Positions 1 to 6,612 are shown, numbered from the stretch's first letter. The stretch is DNA of 8,152 nucleotides from Shewanella sp. (GCA_004195335.1 SDWK01000858.1:1-8152); one strand, 5' to 3'. Made by a program: numbers and translations. Notes: a model not told the origin generated them from the sequence alone.

Positions 1-17
1 GGATATAGGGATACTTA

Positions 18-2159
18 ATGAAAACAATATACTGCTCGCTTATAACCACGTGTTTATTGCTCAGCCAAGGTACTTCGTGGGCGGCAGAGTTTGCAAACTG
101 TCCATCACAAGCTTTTATCATTCAAACTCCTTCATCCGTGCCAATCTCTTATGGTGTCGAGTTGGCCACCGGAAGCTACACCATATTCTCAAATGATATG
201 GGGAGAGATAAAGCCTATAACGGCGTTGGGTTTAACTACCACGATAATTACATCTATGGTTGGGATTATGAAAACAGCACGTTAGGTAAGACAGGCGATG
301 ATTACATCATAACGCCCTTAAACGTCACTAAAGATAGCTCGGCCACAGCCGCTGGTAACTTCTTTGTAGGGGATATCGCCATCGATGAAAACGTCTGGTA
401 CGGATACAGAAAAAACAAAGGCATGTTTAAAATCCCCCTCGATGACCCTGATAACTACATCATGACACTGTTACCCGGCAGTCAAGCAAACGCCAGCTAT
501 AACATTACCGACTTCGCCTTTCATCCTGATAATGGATATATCTATGCGGTGAGTAACGGGGCCAGTGGCAGCCTTTTACAGATAGACCCCTTAACCGCAG
601 AATCAACAAATCTGGGAGTGGTATTGGTCAGTACCGGATCCAAATTTACCTTTGGCGCACAATTCTTTGACCCAAATGGCAACCTTTATGTCAGTAATAA
701 CAGTGACGGTAAAATTTATCGTCTCAATGTCAATGAAGCTAGCCCTACGGCCGAGCTGTTTGCCTATGGTCCTTCGTCATCAAGCAACGATGGGGCACGC
801 TGCGCCCTAGCCGAAGTGCCTGTTGGAGATGACGTTGACTTCGGTGATGCCCCTGACTCTTACGGCACCTTGATGACATCAAACGGTGCCAGACACTCGA
901 TCATCGATAACTTTTACCTGGGCTCTACGGTTGATAATGAAGCCAGTGGTTATCCATTGCCGCTTTCAGACGACAGCAGTGATGGCATAGATGATGAAGA
1001 TGGCATTAGCTTTCCGACTGGCTTCGAGCTGGGTGAATCAGCCGTAATATTAGCGACCGCTACAGGCACAGGTGGTTACCTCAATGCCTGGTTCGATTGG
1101 AATCAAAACGGCACCTTCGACAATGATGAACAGGCAATTGTGGGACATGCGCTTTCTCCTGGCAGTAATAGCGTGAATTTAGATGTGCCAACCTGGGGAA
1201 AAGCCGGCCAATCTTGGGCTAGATTTCGCTTCAGCAGCCTGGCGGATATCGGACCTACTGGCGGTGTGGGTGACGGCGAGGTGGAAGATCATCAGATCAC
1301 CATCACCGAAACTGGGGTCACGATTAACTACTATCCCTCATCTTCAAGCTACACCTCGGTTGCCTATGAAGATCTCTACCCCGATCAGGAAGATTACGAT
1401 ATGAACGATGTTATCTTTCACCTGAGATTGATCGAATACGTCAAGAGTAATCAGGTGATCAGGGTCGAGTTCGAAGCTCAGCTTGCCGCAATGGGCGCCG
1501 CCTACCATAACGGATTTGCGATACAGCTACCCGATATTGCTATGGACAAGGTTAAAGAAGATTCCATCGAATGGAGCATAGACGATGTTGCTCAGGTAGG
1601 CTCCCCATTAGAGTCGGGGCAAACCAATGCCGTATTTATCTTTACCCAAGACTTGTGGGATCACATCAGTTTATCGACCGGATGTAACTACCTGAGAACC
1701 GAATCGGGTTGTGGCACCAGCTATAGGACCACCTGGAAGATGAGAGTGCCCTTCGAAACCAGCATTGCCCAATCACAGATGCCGGATTTCCCCTATGACC
1801 CCTTTATCTTTGCGACTCCTGGCACAGATCACGGCTTAGCGGCCAAGAACGTGGTTGGAGAATTGCCGGGACGTAAACTCGAGATCCACCTGAAAAATAA
1901 AGCCCCGACCGATAAATTTGCCACCGCTTATTTCGGCTCGAGAGAGGATAGATCCGACCCTGGTGCGGGCCAATATTTCCTCAATGAGAATGGCATGAGT
2001 TGGGCTATCGAGATCCCGACCAGTTGGCAACACCCTCTTGAAAGAGAAAGGTTAGATATGACCTATTCGGAATTTCTTAACTTTGCTGCAGATAAAACGG
2101 GAAACACCAACCCCAACTGGTACCTCAATGCAAATCTATCACTGATTTTCCAGGATTAG
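18..2159 (+). CDS. Exported LruC-domain protein with GEVED module
   Basis: Secreted or surface protein of 713 residues; its biochemical role is not known. A Sec signal peptide is visible: Lys at position 2, a hydrophobic stretch at about 7-16, and a likely cut after Ala22 (S-W-A/A). Residues about 25-265 look like a propeller-type repeat region (DUF6923-like), with recurrent Tyr/Gly strands such as NGYIYAVSNG. Residues 274-430 form a GEVED-type module, opening with DFGDAPDSYGT and closing with GEVEDH at 420-425. It contains an EF-hand-like loop, DWNQNGTFDNDE (360-371), and an Asp-rich run (318-328), both plausible calcium ligands. Residues about 440-700 are the LruC domain (DUF4842-like), marked by YEDLYPDQEDYDMNDV at 450-465. 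The length fits the family. The ATG at 18 has AGGG seven bases upstream. The next gene follows after 25 bases, so co-transcription is likely. The domain assignment is firm; the propeller label is less so. Confidence 0.88.
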   Translation: MKTIYCSLITTCLLLSQGTSWAAEFANCPSQAFIIQTPSSVPISYGVELATGSYTIFSNDMGRDKAYNGVGFNYHDNYIYGWDYENSTLGKTGDDYIITPLNVTKDSSATAAGNFFVGDIAIDENVWYGYRKNKGMFKIPLDDPDNYIMTLLPGSQANASYNITDFAFHPDNGYIYAVSNGASGSLLQIDPLTAESTNLGVVLVSTGSKFTFGAQFFDPNGNLYVSNNSDGKIYRLNVNEASPTAELFAYGPSSSSNDGARCALAEVPVGDDVDFGDAPDSYGTLMTSNGARHSIIDNFYLGSTVDNEASGYPLPLSDDSSDGIDDEDGISFPTGFELGESAVILATATGTGGYLNAWFDWNQNGTFDNDEQAIVGHALSPGSNSVNLDVPTWGKAGQSWARFRFSSLADIGPTGGVGDGEVEDHQITITETGVTINYYPSSSSYTSVAYEDLYPDQEDYDMNDVIFHLRLIEYVKSNQVIRVEFEAQLAAMGAAYHNGFAIQLPDIAMDKVKEDSIEWSIDDVAQVGSPLESGQTNAVFIFTQDLWDHISLSTGCNYLRTESGCGTSYRTTWKMRVPFETSIAQSQMPDFPYDPFIFATPGTDHGLAAKNVVGELPGRKLEIHLKNKAPTDKFATAYFGSREDRSDPGAGQYFLNENGMSWAIEIPTSWQHPLERERLDMTYSEFLNFAADKTGNTNPNWYLNANLSLIFQD

Positions 2160-2172
2160 ACGAGACAGGAAT

Positions 2173-2178
2173 AAGGAG
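2173..2178 (+). promoter_or_regulatory. Ribosome binding site of the lipoprotein gene
   Basis: AAGGAG lies six bases before the ATG at 2185. It selects that start over the in-frame ATG four codons later, and sits wholly within the 25-base gap after the LruC gene, which supports translation from a shared transcript. Confidence 0.7.
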
Positions 2179-2184
2179 CAAATT

Positions 2185-2772
2185 ATGACATTCGCAATGA
2201 AGCAAAACATAACCAGACACAGCATAAGCACATTACGCCGAACCATTTTCACGTCACCTGTTTTGGTCATCACAATTATCGCTATTTTAGTCTCGGCTTG
2301 CGGGGGTGGCGGTGATGATGGAGCCGAAACAACAAGTACACCAACCAGCGTCACGCCAACGACTGATACAACGACACCCACGACTACAACACCACCAGAG
2401 ACCACAACACCTGATCCGGAGCCCGAGCCGATACCGGATCCAACCTCACTGGACGATCTGATTGTCGATGCAGACAATACTATGCAGGCCGCATTTCAAC
2501 TGGCAGTATCGATAGATTTAGACTCGATAAGACGCGCCTATTTTTCTCTATGCGATGAATTCAGTGGCAGTAACAACGACTACACGGTGAATTTCGAGTC
2601 TTGTCAGTACCGAGGACCGACCGCGAGTGGCAAGCTTAGTACAGATCTCAAGATTGCCAACCATAATGAACAGTTGATCGCTGTACTTTGGTTCTATGAT
2701 GGCACGGCACCTAAATATCAAATTTGGCAATATGATAACCAAGCCCAAGATCAGCAACTCACGCTAAACTAG
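2185..2772 (+). CDS. Putative lipoprotein with Thr/Pro-rich tether
   Basis: Lipoprotein of 195 residues. The signal sequence is long: a basic N-region (Arg11, Arg18, Arg19), a hydrophobic core at about 22-36, then the lipobox VSAC with the lipidated Cys39. The residue after Cys is Gly, not Asp, so outer-membrane sorting is expected. CGGGGDD after the cut is typical of Shewanella and Vibrio lipoproteins. Residues about 48-88 are a low-complexity Thr/Pro tract passing into an acidic Pro/Glu/Asp stretch, probably an extended spacer. The C-terminal 105 residues form a small globular domain that I do not recognise; Cys123 and Cys140 could pair in the periplasm. Because it follows the LruC gene closely, it may anchor or assist that protein; this is inference. 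The start is fixed by AAGGAG. Confidence 0.82.
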   Translation: MTFAMKQNITRHSISTLRRTIFTSPVLVITIIAILVSACGGGGDDGAETTSTPTSVTPTTDTTTPTTTTPPETTTPDPEPEPIPDPTSLDDLIVDADNTMQAAFQLAVSIDLDSIRRAYFSLCDEFSGSNNDYTVNFESCQYRGPTASGKLSTDLKIANHNEQLIAVLWFYDGTAPKYQIWQYDNQAQDQQLTLN

Positions 2773-2786
2773 TCAGATTAAACTAA

Positions 2787-2805
2787 TGAGATAAAGCTCA
2801 TCTCA
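2787..2805 (+). terminator. Weak hairpin after the lipoprotein gene
   Basis: TGAGAT (2787-2792) and ATCTCA (2800-2805) are perfect reverse complements around a 7-base loop, starting 15 bases past the lipoprotein stop. The stem is short and AT-rich and no clear T-run follows (only CTTTC), so terminator function is uncertain. Confidence 0.25.
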
Positions 2806-2838
2806 CTTTCGTCACGCCTCTATTACCAGGTCGGTTAA

Positions 2839-3186
2839 GCGCCGTCTCTGGTTCCGGGGTTCTACGACAGCAGTGCGACTCAGCCGCTTTTAGTTGAGCT
2901 AATGCTAGCGGGCTCGTCTCTTCTCTCTCAACGCTCTTCATACAGAAGAATGCCATGGTTCAGTAAATTTATCCGCGTGACTTTGGCAGGAATGCCAGTC
3001 ACCTACGAGGTGGCACTTGCCAAGCGTGGCCAACCCAATGAAGAAGATTACCTGGTGATCGAAGCGGGCGAAGAGGTTGGAATTGAACTTGAGTTAAGCG
3101 AGGCTTTTCGACTGACTTCCGGTCAATATAGTGTCGAACTTGAGCCGCTGTACTTCTTCCTAAACAAAGAGTATTTAAATCAATAG
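2839..3186 (+). pseudogene. Probable remnant of M35-like peptidase N-terminal domain
   Basis: The frame is open from the codon after a stop at 2836 to the TAG at 3184; its first ATG is at 2902 (94 codons). From about 2953 on the translation reads like the beta-sandwich domain that precedes the catalytic part of deuterolysin (M35)-like metallopeptidases. Markers are FSKFIRVTLAGMPVTYE, then AKRGQPNEEDYLVIEAGEE, then a hydrophobic strand pattern ending YSVELEPL. From memory of that family, the segment corresponds to the 'kRg.P..edyl.l.aGe' region. What is missing argues for decay: there is no signal peptide, no upstream half of the domain (2839-2950 encodes unrelated-looking residues), no HExxH zinc motif and no clear ribosome binding site before 2902. 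It could instead be a short intact stand-alone protein. The family match is recalled, not searched. Confidence 0.45.
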
Positions 3187-3294
3187 TCGCTTCGAGGAGA
3201 ACAATATCAGGCTTATAGAGTTTATTGCAATGCCGTCAACCTGAACATAGAATAGACTTAGCTATCAGTTACATATCGTTTTAAATAACTCTTG

Positions 3295-4284
3295 TTATCG
3301 ACTCGCACTGATTAACGGTTTTTGCCAGAAGCCATAGTTATGCTTTCCCTGACGCTTAACCTCATACATGGCTTTATCTGCACACTCGCACACAGTGATA
3401 AATTCATCATCAGGCTTAAATAGGCTGATCCCAATACTTAAACCAATTGAAACTAACTTCCCGTCCAATTTTATAGGTAAGTGGTATCGGTCCAGAAGCC
3501 TTTGCGCCAAATTAGCAAGTCGTTCCACATCACAGCTCGAATGCAGTATTACAAACTCATCGCCTCCCATACGCGCAAGTTTTGCGTCCTCCCCCACGAT
3601 GGAGCGTAGTGAATCTGCCACATGGATCAACAGAATGTCACCGAATCGATGACCATGCCTGTCGTTGATGGCTTTAAATCCATCGAGATCGATAAAAAAC
3701 ATCGCACCACCAATAGCTTCTTCTTCGAGCCGGTTTTCGCAAAAGGCCTTCTCGAGTGCCTTTCGGTTTAACAGGTGGGTTAATGGGTCGCCATGTGCTA
3801 ATTGTGCCAGGCTCAACTCGTAGCGCTTCTCTTGGGTGATATCAATATGGGTTCCCATGATCCTAAGCGGCTCACCTTTTGGACCATATTCGATAATACG
3901 TCCCCTGTCAGACACCCAACTCACACTGCCATCTTTATGGATCATGCGGTGCACGGCTTGATATGTATCAGACTTACCTTGAACATGGTCGTCAAAAGCG
4001 GCAACCACCCAATTTCTATCTTCTGGATGCAGATTACCTTTCCAGCTATCAAGAGTAGCGGCAAGCTCCTGCTCAGTAAAACCTAAGAGATCTCCCCATT
4101 CCCGGTTAAAAATGGTGAGTTCACCGGTGGGTATATATTGCTGCCACAGACATAAACCTGTGCCATCGAGCGCCGCAGACAGCTTCTCTTCTACGCTATC
4201 TTTTTCGACTCGAAGTTTAAGGTTCTCACTTTGTAACTGTGCTATCTCTTCTTTTAACTGTGCTATGGTTTGCTTGCAGTCCAT
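3295..4284 (-). CDS. PAS-GGDEF diguanylate cyclase
   Basis: Makes cyclic di-GMP from two GTP, the second messenger controlling biofilm and motility. The protein has 329 residues with no membrane segment, so it is cytoplasmic. Residues 4-38 are a heptad-like coiled coil rich in Leu, Glu and Lys. Residues about 36-155 are a PAS_3-type sensor with a PAC end (KDGSVSWV at 117-124, GTHIDIT at 144-150). The GGDEF domain spans about 160-322: DPLTHLLNR at 166-174, the metal and substrate segment FFIDLDGFKAINDRHGH at 196-212, and an intact active-site GGDEF at 240-244. The inhibitory RxxD motif is absent; the aligned residues are GEDA (231-234). No EAL domain is present. The start is the ATG at 4284; a GAGG (4287-4290 on the complement) lies unusually close, two bases upstream. 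No neighbour is obviously linked to it. The PAS ligand cannot be told from sequence. Confidence 0.93.
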   Translation of the reverse strand: MDCKQTIAQLKEEIAQLQSENLKLRVEKDSVEEKLSAALDGTGLCLWQQYIPTGELTIFNREWGDLLGFTEQELAATLDSWKGNLHPEDRNWVVAAFDDHVQGKSDTYQAVHRMIHKDGSVSWVSDRGRIIEYGPKGEPLRIMGTHIDITQEKRYELSLAQLAHGDPLTHLLNRKALEKAFCENRLEEEAIGGAMFFIDLDGFKAINDRHGHRFGDILLIHVADSLRSIVGEDAKLARMGGDEFVILHSSCDVERLANLAQRLLDRYHLPIKLDGKLVSIGLSIGISLFKPDDEFITVCECADKAMYEVKRQGKHNYGFWQKPLISASR

Positions 4285-4416
4285 ATCCTCAACCCGGCTC
4301 TTTTACCAATAGAAATAAACAGTGAATTTGTAGCAGAAATGTAATCATCGCTAGTTTAACGGAATACCATTCCCTAATGAAAGGTTTATCCCGATAATAA
4401 AATACCTGTTTTCAGC

Positions 4417-4445
4417 AGCCTCTTGTCCGCGCTAAGCAAGAGGCT
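4417..4445. terminator. Perfect 9-bp hairpin between hxlR-type gene and cyclase
   Basis: AGCCTCTTG (4417-4425) and CAAGAGGCT (4437-4445) are exact reverse complements around an 11-base loop. The stem is stable, about 140 bp past the regulator's stop and about 130 bp before the cyclase start. On the minus strand it is followed by GCTGAAAACAGG and not a direct T-run, so it may be a non-canonical terminator, an RNA processing structure or a protein site. Regulator transcripts would meet it before reaching the cyclase. Confidence 0.4.
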
Positions 4446-4476
4446 CTACATAGATAGGAGTGAAGAGAAGAAAGTC

Positions 4477-4595
4477 TTAAGCCCAAGTAAATGCGATCAC
4501 AATAGCGGTGACAAACATACCTCATTGTGTCCTTGCTGAAACCTAGCTATTAACCAGAACGGCAGGGCTATCAATCCCAAACTAGGTATTCCCAT
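4477..4595 (-). pseudogene. Split hydrophobic small reading frame overlapping regulator 3' end
   Basis: An ATG at 4595, inside the last codons of the HxlR-type gene, opens a minus-strand frame reading MGIPSLGLIALPFWLIARF then QQGHNE, which closes at 4497 after 32 residues. The frame one base back, from about 4520, reads GMFVTAIVIAFTWA and stops at 4477. Joined by a single-base shift near 4520, the two would give a protein of about 39 residues with two short hydrophobic segments and a charged turn. This looks like membrane-protein tail sequence, so it may be a frameshifted small membrane protein translationally coupled to the regulator, or the remnant of a larger gene. Chance hydrophobicity in a short AT-rich stretch is a real alternative. 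I recognise no family. Confidence 0.25.
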
Positions 4596-4935
4596 CAATT
4601 TCTCGCTGAAGCTGACTCAAACTGTCGAGAATAAGCATAAATTTCTCACCAAACGGAGTCACACGGTACTCAACTCGTGGCGGGATTTCCGGATAACTTA
4701 TTTTATCTAAGATGCCGAACTCGACATTGCGCTTCAAACATTGATTAAGCACCTTAGTCGTTAGCCCTTCTACACTCCGCACCATCTCGCCGGGACGATT
4801 GATATCTTGTTCCATAAGCTGATACACGGTCAATGACCATTTACAGCCGACTATGGTTTCGACCATGCGGGTACTTTCACTCGGCCCTATTATTCTTTCC
4901 TGCATTTTTGAAGTTTTTTTCTCTTTTAAAGTCAT
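4582..4935 (-). CDS. HxlR-family winged-helix transcriptional regulator
   Basis: DNA-binding regulator of the HxlR (YodB/HypR/QorR) family. With the start at 4935 it has 117 residues, the usual family size. The family signature is clear: GPSESTRMVETIVGCKWS (about 17-34) takes the place of the common 'CPvertL.viGGKWt', GLTTKVLNQCLKRNVEFGIL (about 57-76) is the recognition helix region, and PPRVEYRVTPFGEKF (about 85-99) is the wing and final helix. The family's N-terminal redox Cys is missing (Gly here), but Cys31 and Cys66 remain and could sense thiol-reactive signals. In-frame ATGs at 4968, 4935 and 4905 are all possible and none has a good ribosome binding site. I prefer 4935 because the 4968 start would run through an operator-like repeat. 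The gene is divergent from the SDR gene across 169 bp, a common arrangement for autoregulation plus control of the neighbour. Confidence 0.88.
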   Translation of the reverse strand: MTLKEKKTSKMQERIIGPSESTRMVETIVGCKWSLTVYQLMEQDINRPGEMVRSVEGLTTKVLNQCLKRNVEFGILDKISYPEIPPRVEYRVTPFGEKFMLILDSLSQLQREIDGNT

Positions 4936-4949
4936 AAAGATGTACCAGA

Positions 4950-4976
4950 AAGTACCTAGAGAACCCATTTGTACTT
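4950..4976. promoter_or_regulatory. Candidate HxlR operator, AAGTAC/GTACTT inverted repeat
   Basis: AAGTAC (4950-4955) and GTACTT (4971-4976) are exact reverse complements with centres 21 bp apart, two helical turns, which suits a dimeric winged-helix protein. A further GTACC occurs at 4942-4946. The repeat lies directly upstream of the preferred regulator start, where autoregulation would act. Assignment to this regulator is inferred from position. Confidence 0.45.
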
Positions 4977-4997
4977 ACTTTTTTCATATGGGTGAGA

Positions 4998-5060
4998 AGC
5001 CTAAGATTAACACACTTAGCGAGCAGGCTTCATCCGCTGGCCAAACATCAATTTTAGGCT
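4998..5060. promoter_or_regulatory. Long-spaced inverted repeat in the divergent intergenic region
   Basis: AGCCTAAGATT (4998-5008) and AATTTTAGGCT (5050-5060) are reverse complements at 10 of 11 positions, with centres 52 bp apart, about five helical turns. A smaller CTAAG/CTTAG pair (5001-5005, 5015-5019) overlaps the left arm. It could be a second regulator site or a stem in the SDR 5' leader. Confidence 0.3.
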
Positions 5061-5104
5061 GACTCAACCATGAAGTTAGCGAATAGAAACAGGAAGTATC
5101 AGTT

Positions 5105-5896
5105 ATGACATTTACTCAAACAGGCGTGGCGCTCATCATAGGTGGCACAAGCGGCATCGGTCTTGAAACCGCAAAACAGCTCATCAAAGCAGGCATCGAA
5201 GTCGTCATCGTAGGTAATAAAGGAGCAAAACTCGATGGGGCACTCAATGAACTCAACACCCTAAGCACGAGCGGAAATACCAGCAAGAATATAGCATCTG
5301 GTATTCAGGCCGATCTGTCTCAGGCAAGCCATGTGCAGCGCATCATAGACTTTATCGAACTACCGACGACTGACATAGGCTATCTGGTTAATGCTGCTGG
5401 GTATTTCAACCCTAAACCTTTCGTTGAGCATAGTGAAAGTGATTATGAGATCTATATGGGACTCAATAAGGCTACCTTTAAGATCTCTCAGGCGGCAGCG
5501 ATAAACATGATGAAAAATGGTGGCGGCAACGTCGTTAACATTGGCTCCATGTGGGCTAAACAAGCCATTAAGGCCACTCCCTCCTCGGCATACTCTATGG
5601 CAAAAGCTGGGTTGCATGCATTAACTCAACATATGGCAATGGAACTGGCAGACTTTAATATCCGGGTCAATGCAGTCTCTCCAGCCGTGGTTAAGACACC
5701 GATTTATCAGACCTTTATCGATCCAACGCAGATGGATGAAACTCTGGCTGGCTTTAACAGCTTTCATCCTATTGGTCGTATCGGAACGCCGACAGACATT
5801 GCTAACAGCATCAGTTTTCTACTTTCCAGTGACAGTGATTGGGTGACTGGTGCAATATGGGATATCGATGGTGGGGTGATGGCCGGACGGAATTAA
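5105..5896 (+). CDS. Short-chain dehydrogenase/reductase (SDR)
   Basis: Classical SDR oxidoreductase, NAD(P)(H)-dependent, 263 residues, cytoplasmic. The Rossmann glycine motif GGTSGIG is at 13-19 and the structural NAAG at 96-99. The catalytic tetrad appears complete: Asn121, Ser148 (GSMW), Tyr163 and Lys167 (YSMAK). The region after the active site ([13 protein letters not shown], about 197-209) and the C-terminal GAIWDIDGG are typical of the family. The residues after the second strand (GNKGAKL, 37-43) carry Lys rather than an acidic residue, which mildly favours NADP(H). The substrate cannot be inferred. AGGAAG (5091-5096) sits eight bases before the ATG. The gene is divergent from the HxlR-type regulator and followed 59 bp later by the cupin gene, so the three probably form one regulatory unit. 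A role in reducing a reactive carbonyl or quinone would fit the regulator family but is inference. Confidence 0.92.
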   Translation: MTFTQTGVALIIGGTSGIGLETAKQLIKAGIEVVIVGNKGAKLDGALNELNTLSTSGNTSKNIASGIQADLSQASHVQRIIDFIELPTTDIGYLVNAAGYFNPKPFVEHSESDYEIYMGLNKATFKISQAAAINMMKNGGGNVVNIGSMWAKQAIKATPSSAYSMAKAGLHALTQHMAMELADFNIRVNAVSPAVVKTPIYQTFIDPTQMDETLAGFNSFHPIGRIGTPTDIANSISFLLSSDSDWVTGAIWDIDGGVMAGRN

Positions 5897-5955
5897 GGCT
5901 AAGCCTATATAACACTTTAAACTTCGAGCAACATTAGACACAACACAGGTGGCAT

Positions 5956-6612
5956 ATGCAGCATCTTAATATGGATTTATCTAAACGAGTCGTGCTTGAC
6001 TCAAACACCATAGACTGGCATCCCAGTCCGCTCGAAGGTGTCACCCGTAAGCCTCTGGCTCGAGAGAACCAAGAGAGCGGCCATGCCACCAGCATCGTTC
6101 GTTATCGGGCGGGTTCGCACTTCAGTACTCATAGCCACCCAATGGGTGAGGAGATATTTGTCTTAGAGGGCACCTTCTCCGATGAAGATGGTGATTATCC
6201 CCAAGGCACCTATATCCGTAATCCACCGGGCAGCTCTCATCGCCCTTTCAGCACGACTGGTTGCACACTATTTGTCAAACTCAATCAGTTTGACGTTAAC
6301 GATACTGAGCGAGTGCGCATAGATAGCAGTGCCCAGCCATGGCAAGCCGGAATTGGTGGACTCGAAGTCATGTCGTTACATGATTTTGAGGAGCAACATA
6401 CGGCATTAGTAAAATGGCCAGCCAATGAGGTTTTTCAGCCCCACCGACATTTTGGTGGCGAGGAGATATTGGTACTATCAGGACAATTTGAAGATGAACA
6501 TGGTCAGTACCCGGCGAACACTTGGCTTCGTAGCCCACATTTAAGCGAGCACCACCCTTTTGTGAAAGAGGAGACGATCATTTTAGTTAAAGTCGGACAC
6601 TTACCCATTTAA
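5956..6612 (+). CDS. Two-domain ChrR-like cupin protein
   Basis: Bicupin of 218 residues, likely metal-binding and cytoplasmic. Each half holds one cupin barrel. Half one has THSHPMGEE (58-66) and PGSSHRPF (91-98), giving candidate ligands His59, His61, Glu65 or Glu66, and His95. Half two has QPHRHFGGEE (161-170) and LSEHHPF (196-202), giving His163, His165, Glu169 or Glu170, and His199. The halves are clearly alike (EEIFVLEGTFSDEDGDYP against EEILVLSGQFEDEHGQYP), an internal duplication. The sequence resembles the C-terminal cupin of the anti-sigma factor ChrR, but the zinc-binding anti-sigma domain of ChrR is absent and no sigma factor gene is nearby, so an anti-sigma role is unlikely; an oxygenase, isomerase or small-molecule binding role is open. 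GGTGG lies a few bases before the ATG at 5956; Met6 is an alternative start. It is probably co-transcribed with the SDR. Confidence 0.9.
   Translation: MQHLNMDLSKRVVLDSNTIDWHPSPLEGVTRKPLARENQESGHATSIVRYRAGSHFSTHSHPMGEEIFVLEGTFSDEDGDYPQGTYIRNPPGSSHRPFSTTGCTLFVKLNQFDVNDTERVRIDSSAQPWQAGIGGLEVMSLHDFEEQHTALVKWPANEVFQPHRHFGGEEILVLSGQFEDEHGQYPANTWLRSPHLSEHHPFVKEETIILVKVGHLPI

Noticed and set aside
1183..2033. Secondary frames inside the LruC gene on both strands
   Set aside because: They overlap a well-supported long gene, have no family-like sequence and are typical shadows.
2139..2477. Minus-strand frame rich in Gly, Ser and Val opposite the lipoprotein gene
   Set aside because: It is the complement of the Thr/Pro-rich codons of the lipoprotein; its low-complexity Gly/Ser/Val content follows from that and it has no independent start signal.
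2548..2757. Minus-strand frame opposite the lipoprotein's C-terminal domain
   Set aside because: Lies fully within the coding lipoprotein, with no recognisable motif.
3368..4312. Plus-strand frames opposite the PAS-GGDEF gene
   Set aside because: All are antisense to a gene with unmistakable catalytic motifs; their Ser/Pro/Ile content reflects the complement of that gene.
4853..5062. Plus-strand 69-codon frame running through the hxlR-SDR gap
   Set aside because: It covers the regulator's N-terminus on the other strand and both inverted repeats, and lacks a ribosome binding site.
5360..5617. Minus-strand frame opposite the SDR gene
   Set aside because: Antisense to the SDR active-site region and without motif or start signal.
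5956..6612. Cupin as an anti-sigma factor (ChrR function)
   Set aside because: The zinc-binding N-terminal domain needed for sigma binding is absent and no ECF sigma gene is adjacent; only the cupin fold resembles ChrR.
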